Made by a program: the position numbers and the translations under genes. The notes beneath the pieces were generated by a model. The model had not been told where the DNA came from. It did no database searches and worked only from the letters and a program-made list of their open reading frames with translations. From an uncultured Selenomonadales bacterium (lineage in GTDB: Bacteria > Bacillota > Negativicutes > Selenomonadales > Selenomonadaceae), in assembly GCA_946183785.1 (NCBI GenBank), contig CAMHCS010000008.1, forward strand, positions 22,574-86,573: DNA of 64,000 nucleotides. Direction: 5' to 3'. This document shows, piece after piece, positions 7,830 to 16,953 of the stretch (position 1 is its first letter; each line of letters starts with the position of its first letter).

Positions 7830-8774
7830 TTAATTCGCCGTCTCGACCTCGGACAGCAGCCGGCGGAAAATCTCCTTGACAGGAAGAATTTCCTTGATGC
7901 GGGAAATGTACTCGCCGGTGAAGACGAGACCCGTATCCACGTCGCCCTGCTGCGCCCGGATCAACGAACGAATGATGCAAAAATTGTGCTTGCATTCCTT
8001 CAGGCAGTTATCGCAGCGCGTCGGCGGAACATTCCCGTTCATGATGCGCTCGGCGAAAGGATTTCGAACCGCGCGCCCCGGCAGCCCCACCGGGCTGTGG
8101 ATGACCACGATGTCCTCCGCCTTAGACTTCAGATAGAACTCTTTAAGCATTGGCGCAGAGTTCGCTTCGACGCTCGAAGCAAACCGCGAACCCATCTGCA
8201 CGCCGTTCGCACCCATTTTTATCAAATCCACAACGTCCTGGCCATGCAGCGCGCCGCCCGCCGCAATGACGGGAAGCTTGACCGCCGCTCGGATATCCGG
8301 GATCAGCTCCCGCACGGAAACGTCCGTGCCCAGATGGCCGCCCGCTTCCTTGCCCTCGACGACGATGGCCGTCGCCCCCAGACGTTCGGATATTTTCGCA
8401 AGCTTAACGGAAGACACGATCGGCACGATCGGCGTCCCCGATTCTTTTCCAAGTCCAAACATATCGCGGGAAAACCCCGCGCCTGCCACGACGAGGTCGA
8501 TCCCCTCGTCGATCGCCGTCTTGACGATCTCGCTGAATTTCTTCGCCGCGACCATAATATTTATGCCGATGACGCCCTTCGTAAGGGAACGCGCCATTCG
8601 GATTTCATACCGAAGCTCATTATTCGACATGCCGGAGGCCGCGATGAGGCCTATGCCCCCCTGGTTGGCCACCGCCGCGGCAAGCCGCGCCGTCGACAGG
8701 CGGATTGCCATACCGCCCTGCACGATAGGTATTTTCGCTATCCTATCGCCAATCTTCAGCTCTGGAAGTTTCAA
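7830..8774 (-). CDS. FabK-like / nitronate monooxygenase-family flavoprotein
   Basis: 314 residues. It shares the FMN TIM-barrel fold of FabK and nitronate monooxygenases: IPIVQGGMAI near the N-terminus, GAGFSRD, then EAGGHLG and PVIAAGG, and MGSRF as phosphate-binding loop. It differs from the classical FabK encoded 2 kb upstream by a C-terminal CDNC-x3-C-x4-C cluster (about residues 262-273) that could bind a metal or iron-sulfur cluster. It may be a second enoyl-ACP reductase, a quality-control oxidase or a component acting on unsaturated acyl-ACP. Start is TTG 8774 with GGAAGGGGG upstream. It sits in the fab operon after an acpP hairpin. Confidence 0.8.
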   Translation of the reverse strand: MKLPELKIGDRIAKIPIVQGGMAIRLSTARLAAAVANQGGIGLIAASGMSNNELRYEIRMARSLTKGVIGINIMVAAKKFSEIVKTAIDEGIDLVVAGAGFSRDMFGLGKESGTPIVPIVSSVKLAKISERLGATAIVVEGKEAGGHLGTDVSVRELIPDIRAAVKLPVIAAGGALHGQDVVDLIKMGANGVQMGSRFASSVEANSAPMLKEFYLKSKAEDIVVIHSPVGLPGRAVRNPFAERIMNGNVPPTRCDNCLKECKHNFCIIRSLIRAQQGDVDTGLVFTGEYISRIKEILPVKEIFRRLLSEVETAN

Positions 8775-8810
8775 GCGTAAACCCCCTTCCGCGCCCCTCC
8801 CGCCTTTAGA

Positions 8811-8838
8811 AAGCCCCGTGAGATTTCACGGGGCTTTC
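8811..8838 (-). terminator. Hairpin after acpP, partial terminator
   Basis: AAAGCCCCGTGA pairs perfectly with TCACGGGGCTTT. On the minus strand only a weak TTTCT tract follows, so it may attenuate transcription or protect the abundant acpP mRNA end rather than stop the operon. Confidence 0.65.
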
Positions 8839-8864
8839 AGCATGGAAAGGCACTTACCAGCCCC

Positions 8865-9101
8865 TTATTTGCCCTGGTTCTGGTCAATATAGGTTACAAC
8901 ATCCTGTACCGTCTTGATCTTTTCAGCAGCCTCATCCGGAATCTCAATACTAAACTCTTCCTCGAAAGCCATAATCAGCTCGACAATATCCAGTGAATCG
9001 GCACCCAAATCATCAATAAACGTGGACTCAATCGTAACATCATCGGCTTCAACGCCAAGCTGCTCGACTACGATGTCCCTGACTTTATCAAACGTCGCCA
9101 T
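8865..9101 (-). CDS. acpP: Acyl carrier protein
   Basis: 78 residues, very acidic. The phosphopantetheine serine is S36 in the canonical [10 protein letters not shown]. It carries the growing acyl chain for the Fab enzymes encoded around it. ATG 9101 has GGAGGTG as ribosome site; seven earlier in-frame codons lie across that site and are not coding. A hairpin follows it. Confidence 0.98.
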   Translation of the reverse strand: MATFDKVRDIVVEQLGVEADDVTIESTFIDDLGADSLDIVELIMAFEEEFSIEIPDEAAEKIKTVQDVVTYIDQNQGK

Positions 9102-9139
9102 GCTGTATTCACCTCCCTCCAAAGAAATACTATTATCTA

Positions 9140-9883
9140 TTACATAACCATTCCGCCGTCTACATTCAATACCTGCCCCGTGATATAGGACGCCTGGTCC
9201 GACACGAGGAACAAGACGGCGGCGGCAATATCTTCCGGCGTGCCCATGCGCCCCAGCGGAATACCGGAAAGCGCAGCCTCTTTAGCCTTATCCGAAAGCG
9301 CCGCAGTCATATCGGTGTCTATGAAGCCGGGAGCGACAGCGTTGACCGTAATCCCACGGCTTGCCAGCTCCCTTGCGATCGTCTTCGTGAAGCCGATGAC
9401 GCCCGCTTTTGCCGCCGAGTAATTTGCCTGCCCCGCATTGCCGGTGACGCCGACCACTGAAGCCATATTGACGACACGTCCGGCGCGCTGCTTCATCATC
9501 AGCTTCGCCACGGCTTTCGTCGTCAGGAACACTCCTTTGAGATTCGTCGAGAGCACCGCGTCCCAATCTTCTTCCTTCATACGCGCCAAAAGCCCATCCC
9601 GGGTAATTCCGGCGTTGTTCACAAGGATATCGACGCGCCCGAAAGCGTCGGCGACGGTCTGCACCATCTGCTGTACCGCAGCCTCGTCAGCGACGTCCGC
9701 CTTGACGAGAATCGCCTGACTGCCCGCCGCCTCAATCTCCTGCCGAACGGCGTTCGCCGCAGCCTCGTTTCCGGCGAAGTTCAAAGCGACCTTCGCGCCC
9801 TCCGAGGCCAGCTTAAGGGCAACCGCGCGGCCAATGCCCCGCGAAGCGCCCGTCACAAGGGCGCACTTTCCATCTAAAAGCAT
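9140..9883 (-). CDS. fabG: 3-oxoacyl-ACP reductase
   Basis: 247 residues, a classical short-chain dehydrogenase that reduces 3-ketoacyl-ACP with NADPH. The nucleotide-binding TGASRGIG, the structural NNAG and the catalytic Tyr/Lys in YSAAK are all present, as is the C-terminal [14 protein letters not shown] 9883 is preceded by GGAGG and starts almost immediately after the fabD stop. Extra in-frame codons upstream belong to the end of fabD in another frame. Confidence 0.97.
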   Translation of the reverse strand: MLLDGKCALVTGASRGIGRAVALKLASEGAKVALNFAGNEAAANAVRQEIEAAGSQAILVKADVADEAAVQQMVQTVADAFGRVDILVNNAGITRDGLLARMKEEDWDAVLSTNLKGVFLTTKAVAKLMMKQRAGRVVNMASVVGVTGNAGQANYSAAKAGVIGFTKTIARELASRGITVNAVAPGFIDTDMTAALSDKAKEAALSGIPLGRMGTPEDIAAAVLFLVSDQASYITGQVLNVDGGMVM

Positions 9884-9884
9884 A

Positions 9885-10826
9885 TTAGCGAACCTCCTTC
9901 CATGTGTCAAGAGTTTTTTCGAGGGAAGCCGCATCTTCGACGTTCATATTCTTGATTTTCCGGTCGATTCGTTTATTGAACCCGCAAAGGGTCTTGCCCG
10001 GCCCCGCTTCGATAAAAGCGTCCGCGCCAAACTCGCGCATTGCCGCGACACAGTCTTCCCACAACACGGGATGCGCCGCCTGCAAAACGAGATTCTCCTT
10101 GATTTCGCCAGCTTTTGTTTCTAACTTGCCCGTATAGTTCGACGCTACAGGGAATTTCGCATCGCGAAGCGTCACTTTGTCGAGCTCCGCAGCGAGTTTT
10201 TGAGCCGCGGGCTCCATCAGCGTCGAATGGAACGGCGCGCTGACCGGCAGAATTACGCACTTTTTCGCGCCTGCCGCATTAAGCGCTTCCACCGCTTTTT
10301 CAACGCCCCTGGTCGCACCCGCGATCACCGTCTGGCCGGGGCAATTCAGATTGACCGCCTGCACCGCCGACTCGGCGTTGATTTTTTCACAAATTGAAAC
10401 AATTTCCTCCCGTGAAAGCCCCATGACCGCCGCCATGGCGCCCTCTCCCACGGGAACGGCTTCCTGCATATACATGCCGCGTTTATGCACAAGGCGCACC
10501 GCGTCCGAGAAGTCCAAAACGCCCGCCGTTACCAGCGCGGAATACTCTCCCAGGCTGTGACCGCCGGCCACGTCCGGCTCCACGCCCCGTTCCTTCAAAA
10601 TCTCCGCAGCGATGACGCTGACCGTCAGGATTGCGGGCTGCGTATTCGCCGTAAGCCGAAGATCCTCCTCCGGCCCCTCGAAGCACATCTTCTTGATCGA
10701 ATATCCCAGCGCCTCGTCCGCTTCGGCAAGCCGCTTTTTCGCGATATCATAGGTATCGTAAAACTCCTTTCCCATGCCTACGGCCTGCGCGCCCTGGCCG
10801 GGAAAAACAAATGCAATCTTGCCCAT
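9885..10826 (-). CDS. fabD: Malonyl-CoA:ACP transacylase
   Basis: 313 residues. It loads malonate onto ACP. The nucleophile Ser is in GGHSLGEYSAL and the catalytic His in PVSAPFHSTLM; FPGQGAQ opens the protein. Two ATG codons stand side by side; the second is better spaced from GGGAGG and was chosen, the first adds one Met. It lies between fabK and fabG in a tightly packed operon. Confidence 0.96.
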   Translation of the reverse strand: MGKIAFVFPGQGAQAVGMGKEFYDTYDIAKKRLAEADEALGYSIKKMCFEGPEEDLRLTANTQPAILTVSVIAAEILKERGVEPDVAGGHSLGEYSALVTAGVLDFSDAVRLVHKRGMYMQEAVPVGEGAMAAVMGLSREEIVSICEKINAESAVQAVNLNCPGQTVIAGATRGVEKAVEALNAAGAKKCVILPVSAPFHSTLMEPAAQKLAAELDKVTLRDAKFPVASNYTGKLETKAGEIKENLVLQAAHPVLWEDCVAAMREFGADAFIEAGPGKTLCGFNKRIDRKIKNMNVEDAASLEKTLDTWKEVR

Positions 10827-10842
10827 CATACCTCCCGTAATA

Positions 10843-11790
10843 TCAACGGAAATTCTTGTGCACGTTTTCGGCCGCCGCCGAAACGCCCTTGACGAGATCT
10901 TCCAAGATGACTTTCACCGGCTTGATGTCGTTCATCATGCCGGAAATCTGCCCGATCATCACCGAGCCCATCTCCACGTCGCCTTCCCGCGCCGCCATAC
11001 GGAGCGTACCGAGGCCGAGCTTCTCCAGCTCTTCAGCGGACGCGCCCGCCGCTTCTTTTTCGAGATAAATGCGCGTCAGTTTGTTTTGCAGTACCCGCGC
11101 CGGATGTCCCGTCGTGCGCCCCGTGATGACCGTCGAACGGTCGCGGGCCTTCAGTACGAGATTCTTATAGTTTTCATGGGCAATACATTCTTCCGACATG
11201 ACAAAGCGCGTACCCATCTGCACTGCCTGCGCGCCCAGCGCGAAAGCCGCGCAAACGCCGCGCGAATCGCCGATGCCGCCCGCCGCGATGACGGGAACGT
11301 CCACCGCATCCACAACCTGCGGCACAAGCGCCATCGTCGTCAGTTCACCGATATGGCCGCCGCTCTCCATGCCTTCTGCGATAATCGCGTCAACGCCCGT
11401 ACGGACAAGACGCTTCGCTAGCGCTACAGACGCCACAACCGGAATCACCTTCGTGCCGATTCCCTTCAGCGCGGGAATATACTCGCCGGGATTGCCTGCG
11501 CCCGTCGTCACCACCGGTACACGCTCGTCCACGACCACCTGCATGACTTCCTTGACGAAGGGGGACATCAGCATGATATTAACGCCAAAAGGCTTTGTCG
11601 TCGCCTTTTTCACCTTTTGGATTTCCGCGCGAAGCACGTCCGGCGGCATATGGCCTGCGCCGATAATTCCCAGGCCGCCAGCCTCCGACACTGCGGACGC
11701 GAGCTCCGCGGTCCCGAGCCAGGCCATTCCGCCCTGGAATATCGGGTACTTGAGCCCAATCATCTTACAGATTGCATTCTCTTCAAACAT
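10843..11790 (-). CDS. fabK: Enoyl-ACP reductase II (FMN-dependent)
   Basis: 315 residues, closely following the streptococcal FabK pattern: YPIFQGGMAWLGTAELA, GGLGIIGAGHMP, NIMLMSPF, TTGAGNP, AEGMESGGHIG and MGTRFV. It catalyses the last step of each elongation cycle with NAD(P)H and FMN and is insensitive to triclosan. ATG 11790 overlaps the fabH stop (TAATG) and follows GGAGG. No fabI is seen in the window. A divergent paralogue is encoded further down the same operon. Confidence 0.95.
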   Translation of the reverse strand: MFEENAICKMIGLKYPIFQGGMAWLGTAELASAVSEAGGLGIIGAGHMPPDVLRAEIQKVKKATTKPFGVNIMLMSPFVKEVMQVVVDERVPVVTTGAGNPGEYIPALKGIGTKVIPVVASVALAKRLVRTGVDAIIAEGMESGGHIGELTTMALVPQVVDAVDVPVIAAGGIGDSRGVCAAFALGAQAVQMGTRFVMSEECIAHENYKNLVLKARDRSTVITGRTTGHPARVLQNKLTRIYLEKEAAGASAEELEKLGLGTLRMAAREGDVEMGSVMIGQISGMMNDIKPVKVILEDLVKGVSAAAENVHKNFR

Positions 11791-12788
11791 TACAAATCCT
11801 CCTTCGCCCATCGCATGATACAGGACGCCCATGTAAGGCCCGCGCCGAATCCGGCCAGAACGACGATGTCGCCCTTTCTGAACCGGCCTTCGCCCGCGGC
11901 CTCTGCAAGCGCCATCGGTATCGAGGCGGCGGACACGTTCCCGTATTTCCCAATATTGATTATAACCTTTTCCGTCGGTAAAGCAAGACGTTTTGCCGCG
12001 GATTGGATAATTCTTATATTCGCCTGATGCGGAACGAGCCAGTCGACATCCTCCGCAGACAGCCCCGCGCGCTCCAGCGAACGCTTCATTGTCGCGCCCA
12101 TCGCACGAACGGCGAACTTAAACACCTCTGCGCCGTTCATATAAACGCAGTTTTGTTTTTGCCCCTCAACCAGAGCCCGCCCGCGGTCTCCAACCGCGAT
12201 GCCAAGCGCCCCCGTTCCGGTACCGTCGCAGCCCATATCAAAGCCCAAAATGCCGAAACCCTTTTCCACCGGCCCGTAAACAGCGGCTCCCGCGCCGTCC
12301 CCAAAGAGCACGCAGGTGTTCCTGTCCTTCCAATCCAGAAAGTGGGAGAGCACTTCCACCCCGATGACCAGGACCCGACGGTATACGCCGCTCTGGATAA
12401 ACTGGGCCGCCACGCTGGAGCTGTAAACAAACCCCGAGCACGCCGCCGTAAGGTCGAAGGCCGCCGCACGGGAAGCGCCGAGTTTTTCCTGAATAAAACT
12501 TGCCGTCGAAGGGCAAATTGCATCTCCCGTCAGCGTCGCGCAAATAATAAGGTCAATCTCTTCCGGCGTCGTCCGCGCGTCCGCAAGCGCGCAGACGGCA
12601 GCCCTATACGCCAGTTCCGAGGCGGGCATATCGTCCGGCGCGATGCGGCGCTCATGAATACCCGTGCGTTCAACGATCCACTCGTCGCTGGTATCGACCA
12701 TCTTTTCCAAATCAAAATTCGTGAGAATGCGCTCCGGCACATAAAAGCCAGTGCCAAGGACGCCGGCGTCAATTGTCGTCGATGTCAT
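11790..12788 (-). CDS. fabH: Beta-ketoacyl-ACP synthase III
   Basis: 332 residues. It starts fatty-acid synthesis by joining an acyl-CoA primer to malonyl-ACP. The catalytic C117 sits in LTAACSGF, the His in VPHQANIRI and the Asn in NIGKYGN. The start overlaps the end of plsX by 20 bp, which indicates translational coupling. Confidence 0.97.
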   Translation of the reverse strand: MTSTTIDAGVLGTGFYVPERILTNFDLEKMVDTSDEWIVERTGIHERRIAPDDMPASELAYRAAVCALADARTTPEEIDLIICATLTGDAICPSTASFIQEKLGASRAAAFDLTAACSGFVYSSSVAAQFIQSGVYRRVLVIGVEVLSHFLDWKDRNTCVLFGDGAGAAVYGPVEKGFGILGFDMGCDGTGTGALGIAVGDRGRALVEGQKQNCVYMNGAEVFKFAVRAMGATMKRSLERAGLSAEDVDWLVPHQANIRIIQSAAKRLALPTEKVIINIGKYGNVSAASIPMALAEAAGEGRFRKGDIVVLAGFGAGLTWASCIMRWAKEDL

Positions 12789-13806
12789 TGAGCAGCATCT
12801 CCTCCTTCACAAGGGTGTCCCTGATCCTATCTAATACATTGCTGCGCGCGAAATCGTTCGCGACGCGGATCGCGCTCGTAATCGCCTTTGCATTCGACGA
12901 GCCGTGGCTGATGATCACGCAGCCATTCACGCCGAGAAGCGGCGCGCCGCCGTACTCCGTCACATCAAGCTTTTTCGCAAGATTTTTGAGCGCCGGCTTG
13001 ACCAGAAGCGCGCCAAGCTTTGCAATAAGCCCCGCGTTCATCAGCTCGTCCTTGACGAGCCGGATAATCGTTTTCGCAAGTCCTTCGCCAAATTTCAGCA
13101 GCGCGTTCCCGACGAAACCGTCGCAGACGACCACGTCGAAATTGCCCTTCGGAATATCGCGTCCTTCGGCATTTCCCGTGAATCGGATTACCTGTTTTTC
13201 ACCGAGAGCCGTCAAAAGAGGGTATGTCTCGCGGGCGAGCTCATCGCCCTTCGTCTCTTCCTCACCGATATTGAGGAGGCCGACACGAGGCTCTTTATGA
13301 CCGTAAACAAGCTCGGAATAAATCGAGCCCATCAGCGCGCTCTGTAATAAATGAATCGGCTTCGAGTCGACATTTGCGCCGGAGTCCAGCATCAGCGTCG
13401 CGCCCTGCGGCGTCGGAATCGGCGTCGCGATAGAGGGGCGCTTAATGCCTTTGATGCGTTTCAGGACGAGTTGGGCTGCAGCCACCGCCGCTCCCGTACT
13501 GCCCGCCGATAGAACCGCGTCGCACTCGCCGTCTTTCACAAGCCGCGTGGCGACCACCACCGACGAGTCCTTTTTCTGTCGGACGGCGTCTGCCGGGTGT
13601 TCGTCCATTTCGACGACCTCGCTCGCATGACGAACGGTCAGCTTGAGCTTTTCCCAATCCCGCTCGCCGGCGAGGACTTTTTTGATTTTCTCTTCATCGC
13701 CTACCAGCACAATTTCACAATCATACTGCCGGGCGGCTCGCAGTGCGCCGAGAACGATCTCCTTTGGAGCGTAATCGCCTCCCATGGCGTCGACTGCAAT
13801 TTTCAT
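12769..13806 (-). CDS. plsX: Phosphate acyltransferase
   Basis: 345 residues. It converts acyl-ACP to acyl-phosphate for PlsY, linking fatty-acid to phospholipid synthesis. The opening IAVDAMGGDYAP and internal GSTGA and LDSGAN segments are typical. It is the first gene of the fab operon, behind its own promoter. The regulator FapR, which often precedes plsX in Firmicutes, is absent here. Confidence 0.96.
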   Translation of the reverse strand: MKIAVDAMGGDYAPKEIVLGALRAARQYDCEIVLVGDEEKIKKVLAGERDWEKLKLTVRHASEVVEMDEHPADAVRQKKDSSVVVATRLVKDGECDAVLSAGSTGAAVAAAQLVLKRIKGIKRPSIATPIPTPQGATLMLDSGANVDSKPIHLLQSALMGSIYSELVYGHKEPRVGLLNIGEEETKGDELARETYPLLTALGEKQVIRFTGNAEGRDIPKGNFDVVVCDGFVGNALLKFGEGLAKTIIRLVKDELMNAGLIAKLGALLVKPALKNLAKKLDVTEYGGAPLLGVNGCVIISHGSSNAKAITSAIRVANDFARSNVLDRIRDTLVKEEMLLNDIDDN

Positions 13807-13909
13807 CAGGAATCCCTCCTGTAGGCGGGACGCATAAAATCATCTGCAAGTCCCGTATCGAAAGGGAAAACGAATAACGCCTCCCCAATTTTTCCAATCA
13901 TATCGTTTG

Positions 13910-13938
13910 ATTATACTTGCTTTCTTTTGAAAATGCAA
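13910..13938 (-). promoter_or_regulatory. Sigma-70 promoter of the plsX-fab operon
   Basis: Minus strand TTGCAT, 17-bp spacer, TATAAT. Just past the -10 box lies a short dyad AATCA-N7-TGATT, a possible operator; its cognate regulator is not known. The promoter follows directly on the rpmF terminator. Confidence 0.7.
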
Positions 13939-13940
13939 GC

Positions 13941-13972
13941 AAAAAAGAGAGCAGGCTTTTCCACCCGCTCTC
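13941..13972 (-). terminator. Terminator after rpmF
   Basis: 9-bp stem GAGAGCGGG with CCTGCTCTC (one G-U pair) then six T on the minus strand. It separates yceD-rpmF from plsX. Confidence 0.8.
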
Positions 13973-13985
13973 CTTGCCTGCTTTT

Positions 13986-14165
13986 TTACTCACCTTGAGC
14001 GATAACTTCCTTGCCGTCATAAAACCCGCACTCCATGCAAACATGGTGGGGGAGCTTCGGCTCATGGCACTGCGGGCAAAGCACATAGCCCGGCACCGTA
14101 AGTTTCCAATTCGCGCGACGCTTGTCGCGGCGCGACTTCGACATTTTGCGTTTCGGCGCTGCCAT
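13986..14165 (-). CDS. rpmF: Ribosomal protein L32
   Basis: 59 residues, large-subunit protein. [20 protein letters not shown] is the typical N-terminus, and the zinc-binding form is indicated by CPQC and CMEC. ATG 14165 has AAGGAGGTG upstream. It forms the usual pair with yceD. Confidence 0.98.
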   Translation of the reverse strand: MAAPKRKMSKSRRDKRRANWKLTVPGYVLCPQCHEPKLPHHVCMECGFYDGKEVIAQGE

Positions 14166-14195
14166 TTCGATACACCTCCTTAAACACAATCGGAA

Positions 14196-14690
14196 TCATT
14201 TTTTCAACAAATCTTTCAAGACCGCAAGCCTCGGATCCGTAATCTCCCGGTCGCAGCCGCAATCGCCTTGATTGAGATCCACCCCGCATTTTGGACAAAG
14301 CCCTTTGCAGTCCGGACGGCAGAGATTCCGTATCGGGAGCGAGGAAAGGATCGCGTCTCTTACCAGCGGCGCAAGGTCGACGCCGTCGTCCCCAAAGGAC
14401 GCTTCATCGTCCGAAGCTCCCTTGCGAAAATCTTCCGCAAAGGAATACCGCTCCGCCGCCTCCGCTTCCGCAAGGCAACGGTCGCAAACAAACGCGCGCC
14501 GCGCGCGAATCTCGCCCGTGACGCGAAACGAGCCGCCCGTATTTTCGAGCGTCCCTTCCACTAGAACCGGCCCAGAAAAGCGTGCGTCCCGTTCTTGGAC
14601 GCCGATCGTTTCCGCCGCCGTTTCAAAACGAAAAGTCCCTTTATAGCCAAGGGCTTCTTCCCGTTCGCCTATTCTCAGTCTCATTTCCAT
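14196..14690 (-). CDS. yceD: YceD family (DUF177) protein
   Basis: 164 residues. DUF177 proteins accompany rpmF in most bacteria and have been tied to 23S rRNA accumulation. This copy has a CDRC pair in the middle and a C-terminal CRPDCKGLCPKCG followed by CGC, suggesting zinc binding. It is the first gene after a perfect-consensus promoter, with rpmF 30 bp downstream. Confidence 0.9.
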   Translation of the reverse strand: MEMRLRIGEREEALGYKGTFRFETAAETIGVQERDARFSGPVLVEGTLENTGGSFRVTGEIRARRAFVCDRCLAEAEAAERYSFAEDFRKGASDDEASFGDDGVDLAPLVRDAILSSLPIRNLCRPDCKGLCPKCGVDLNQGDCGCDREITDPRLAVLKDLLKK

Positions 14691-14709
14691 TCGAAATCAA
14701 CCTCAACCT

Positions 14710-14738
14710 ATTATAGCGGCCGCCTATTTGCTTGTCAA
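14710..14738 (-). promoter_or_regulatory. Consensus sigma-70 promoter of yceD-rpmF
   Basis: TTGACA, 17-bp spacer, TATAAT on the minus strand: a perfect match to consensus, only about 20 bp before the start codon, so the leader is very short. Confidence 0.85.
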
Positions 14739-14822
14739 GGGAAACGCAAAATTCCGGCGCCGAGACAATGCGCAAATATAATATGTTGACTTTTGTAAGA
14801 CGAAAAGAATTTTTCACGAAGG

Positions 14823-14851
14823 TTTACTTTCTATTTAAGGTGTACTATATT
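14823..14851 (+). promoter_or_regulatory. Sigma-70 promoter of the SGNH hydrolase gene
   Basis: TTTACT, 17-bp spacer, TATATT, about 60 bp before the ATG. A further TTGACT upstream lacks a matching -10 box. Confidence 0.5.
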
Positions 14852-14912
14852 TATATGGATACATATTTCATCTCTCAATCGATTGACGAGCGGAGATTTT
14901 TAGGAAGAGATT

Positions 14913-16532
14913 ATGAAGAAGTTTATTCTTTTTTTGCTGATTATCGCAGGCTTTTCAACGATATGGCTGTACATGACGGAACGCGCCGGACTGCTCCCGA
15001 CTGTGGATGCTTCTCTTGATGTGCATTTCACGGAGGAAAACGGCGTCGTGACAATGCACTGGAAACCGTTGCCGTATCCCTGCCGTTATGAGGTGGAGTG
15101 TTTCTCTCAGACCACCGGGCGGACGACAGGCGGCGAGCCTCAGCTGCACCGCTTTTCCTCCGGCGCGACGACGACGGCTTCTTTCCGTGTCCCCCCCACC
15201 ACCATTCCGATGTTTTATCAAGTGTCGGCGTACGGACTGTTCGGAAAGCTCTCCGGACCTTCCGCACCGGTGACGCATCCGGCTTATACCGAGCCTTTCT
15301 CACCCCACAGCATTTTCCGATACACGGAAGAATCTCCGGCCAGCCTGAAACCGTTCCTCGTCTGGCATCCGGTGCCGGGCGCCGTATGCTACGAAGTGGA
15401 GCTTCTCTCCGCGCCGCCGGAAAAGGACGGCGGCGTCAAGCTTTCGGACGCATACAATCTTTTCGACACCCAGCGCGTTTACACGAACGGCTATCAGATT
15501 GACCTGACGCCATGGAAGGATCGCCGCGAATTGTATTGGCGTGTACGCGCTCTGACGTTGGAGAAAAAACCCATCGGCGAATTCTCCCGGGCGGAAAAAA
15601 TCGTCGTCGACGCGTCGGCCCGAATCCCAGATGCACCACTTGTCAACACCTTCGTGCAAATGCCGGACGAATACCCGCTTTTGTACCCGGTCTATCAATG
15701 GATCCCGATGAACGGCATCATTCGCTACGAAGTCGAGCTCCTGTACTCGCCTCCGGAGGAAAAGTACGCAAAAACGCCCGTGCCCGACCGCGCGTGGCAC
15801 CACATCGCCGACGATTCCTTCAGCTGTTATGACGAATACAAGCGCGGCGATCCCGGATCATATTATTGGAGGGTCCGCGCGATAAACGAAGACGGAGACA
15901 CCATCGGACGTTACTCGGAAACGGCTTCCTTTGAGGTGCCGGAAACGAAAGGCAGACCTTACGCTGCGGCCTTTGGCGACAGCATCACACATGGCGGCGG
16001 CGCGCTGTCTTACTCGCCTGCGAATCGGGAGTACGACTACATGACGTATCTCAACTTCCCGGCGATGAATCTCGGGCAAAGCGGCGACAGATCCAGGGAA
16101 TCGCTCCTCCGTTTCGAGGAAGACGTTCTTCCCTATCGCCCGTACAATTTGATAATCCTGACAGGTTCCAATGATCTGCGTTCCGATCGTCTGGCGGAGG
16201 ATATCATCGACGATCTGGCTAAAATTCGGGACAAATGCCTGGCGAACGACATCCGTCCGATCTTCCTGACGCTCATGCCGATTCATCCGCAAAACATCCA
16301 CACGGCCTTCCGTACGGAGACAGACGACAGCTGGCGCGCCAAGCTTTCAAAGATCAACGAATTTATCCGAAAGCAGGAATATTACGTCGATCTGGAGCCG
16401 TACTTCTACGACAGCGCCAGGACGCAGCTTGACACGGCGCTGGCCATCGACGGTCTGCATCCCGACATCCGCGGAAAAATGCTGATGGCGGAACTCATCA
16501 ATGCACACCGCGACTTATTCCGTGAGCCTTGA
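14913..16532 (+). CDS. Exported SGNH/GDSL hydrolase with three FN3-like domains
   Basis: 539 residues. An N-terminal hydrophobic segment (2-20) without a clear cleavage site acts as signal anchor. Three beta domains follow (about 35-125, 145-235, 245-345), each with an RYEVE-type strand and the last two also with a YYWRVRA-type strand, resembling fibronectin type III. The C-terminal SGNH domain has GDSIT (355-359, nucleophile S357), a GSNDL block and DGLHPD with the catalytic Asp and His. It probably deacylates or deacetylates a cell-envelope carbohydrate or lipid outside the inner membrane. It has its own promoter and no clear operon partner; AGGAAGAG precedes the ATG. Confidence 0.85.
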   Translation: MKKFILFLLIIAGFSTIWLYMTERAGLLPTVDASLDVHFTEENGVVTMHWKPLPYPCRYEVECFSQTTGRTTGGEPQLHRFSSGATTTASFRVPPTTIPMFYQVSAYGLFGKLSGPSAPVTHPAYTEPFSPHSIFRYTEESPASLKPFLVWHPVPGAVCYEVELLSAPPEKDGGVKLSDAYNLFDTQRVYTNGYQIDLTPWKDRRELYWRVRALTLEKKPIGEFSRAEKIVVDASARIPDAPLVNTFVQMPDEYPLLYPVYQWIPMNGIIRYEVELLYSPPEEKYAKTPVPDRAWHHIADDSFSCYDEYKRGDPGSYYWRVRAINEDGDTIGRYSETASFEVPETKGRPYAAAFGDSITHGGGALSYSPANREYDYMTYLNFPAMNLGQSGDRSRESLLRFEEDVLPYRPYNLIILTGSNDLRSDRLAEDIIDDLAKIRDKCLANDIRPIFLTLMPIHPQNIHTAFRTETDDSWRAKLSKINEFIRKQEYYVDLEPYFYDSARTQLDTALAIDGLHPDIRGKMLMAELINAHRDLFREP

Positions 16533-16564
16533 ATAAAAACGCTTGAAGAAACACGCAAAAAAAC

Positions 16565-16593
16565 TTGCAATCGTTCCTTCGCTATGATAATAT
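16565..16593 (+). promoter_or_regulatory. Sigma-70 promoter of rpmB
   Basis: TTGCAA, 17-bp spacer, TAATAT, about 60 bp before the start codon. Confidence 0.65.
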
Positions 16594-16652
16594 ATCATTG
16601 CTGTTTTGAAAGAATATAAGAATCTTACTTCGTGCAAGGAGGTGTATCATAG

Positions 16653-16844
16653 ATGGCACATGTATGTGAGATTTGCAACAAGGGGCCGATGAGCGGCATG
16701 AACGTCAGTCATTCCCACTTGAAGACGAAGCGCCGTTGGTATCCGAATATCCAGCGCGTACGCGCCATTGTGGACGGCGAGGTGAAGCGCGTCAACGTCT
16801 GCACGCGTTGCCTGCGCTCGGGAAAAGTCCAGCGCGCGATTTGA
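16653..16844 (+). CDS. rpmB: Ribosomal protein L28
   Basis: 63 residues, large-subunit protein. MAHVCEICNKGP and the later CTRCLRSGKV give the four-Cys zinc-binding form, and NVSHSHLKTKRRWYPNIQ is the family signature. AAGGAGGTG supports the start. It stands alone with its own promoter and tandem terminators. Confidence 0.98.
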   Translation: MAHVCEICNKGPMSGMNVSHSHLKTKRRWYPNIQRVRAIVDGEVKRVNVCTRCLRSGKVQRAI

Positions 16845-16860
16845 TTTCAGGACAAAAAGA

Positions 16861-16897
16861 GACTGCTATGAGGAACAATTTCTTCATGGCAGTTTTT
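16861..16897 (+). terminator. First terminator after rpmB
   Basis: A 14-bp stem with two G-U pairs, ACTGCTATGAGGAA with TTCTTCATGGCAGT, followed by TTTTTTA. Confidence 0.8.
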
Positions 16898-16902
16898 TAT
16901 TG

Positions 16903-16944
16903 GCAGCCGACGGTTCGCACTCCCGAGCCGCCGGCTGCTTTTTT
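16903..16944 (+). terminator. Second terminator after rpmB
   Basis: GCAGCCGACGG pairs with CCGCCGGCTGC (one mismatch) and six T follow. It forms a tandem with the preceding terminator and also lies at the 3' end of the convergent hslO. Confidence 0.75.
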
Positions 16945-16953
16945 GTCCGTACG

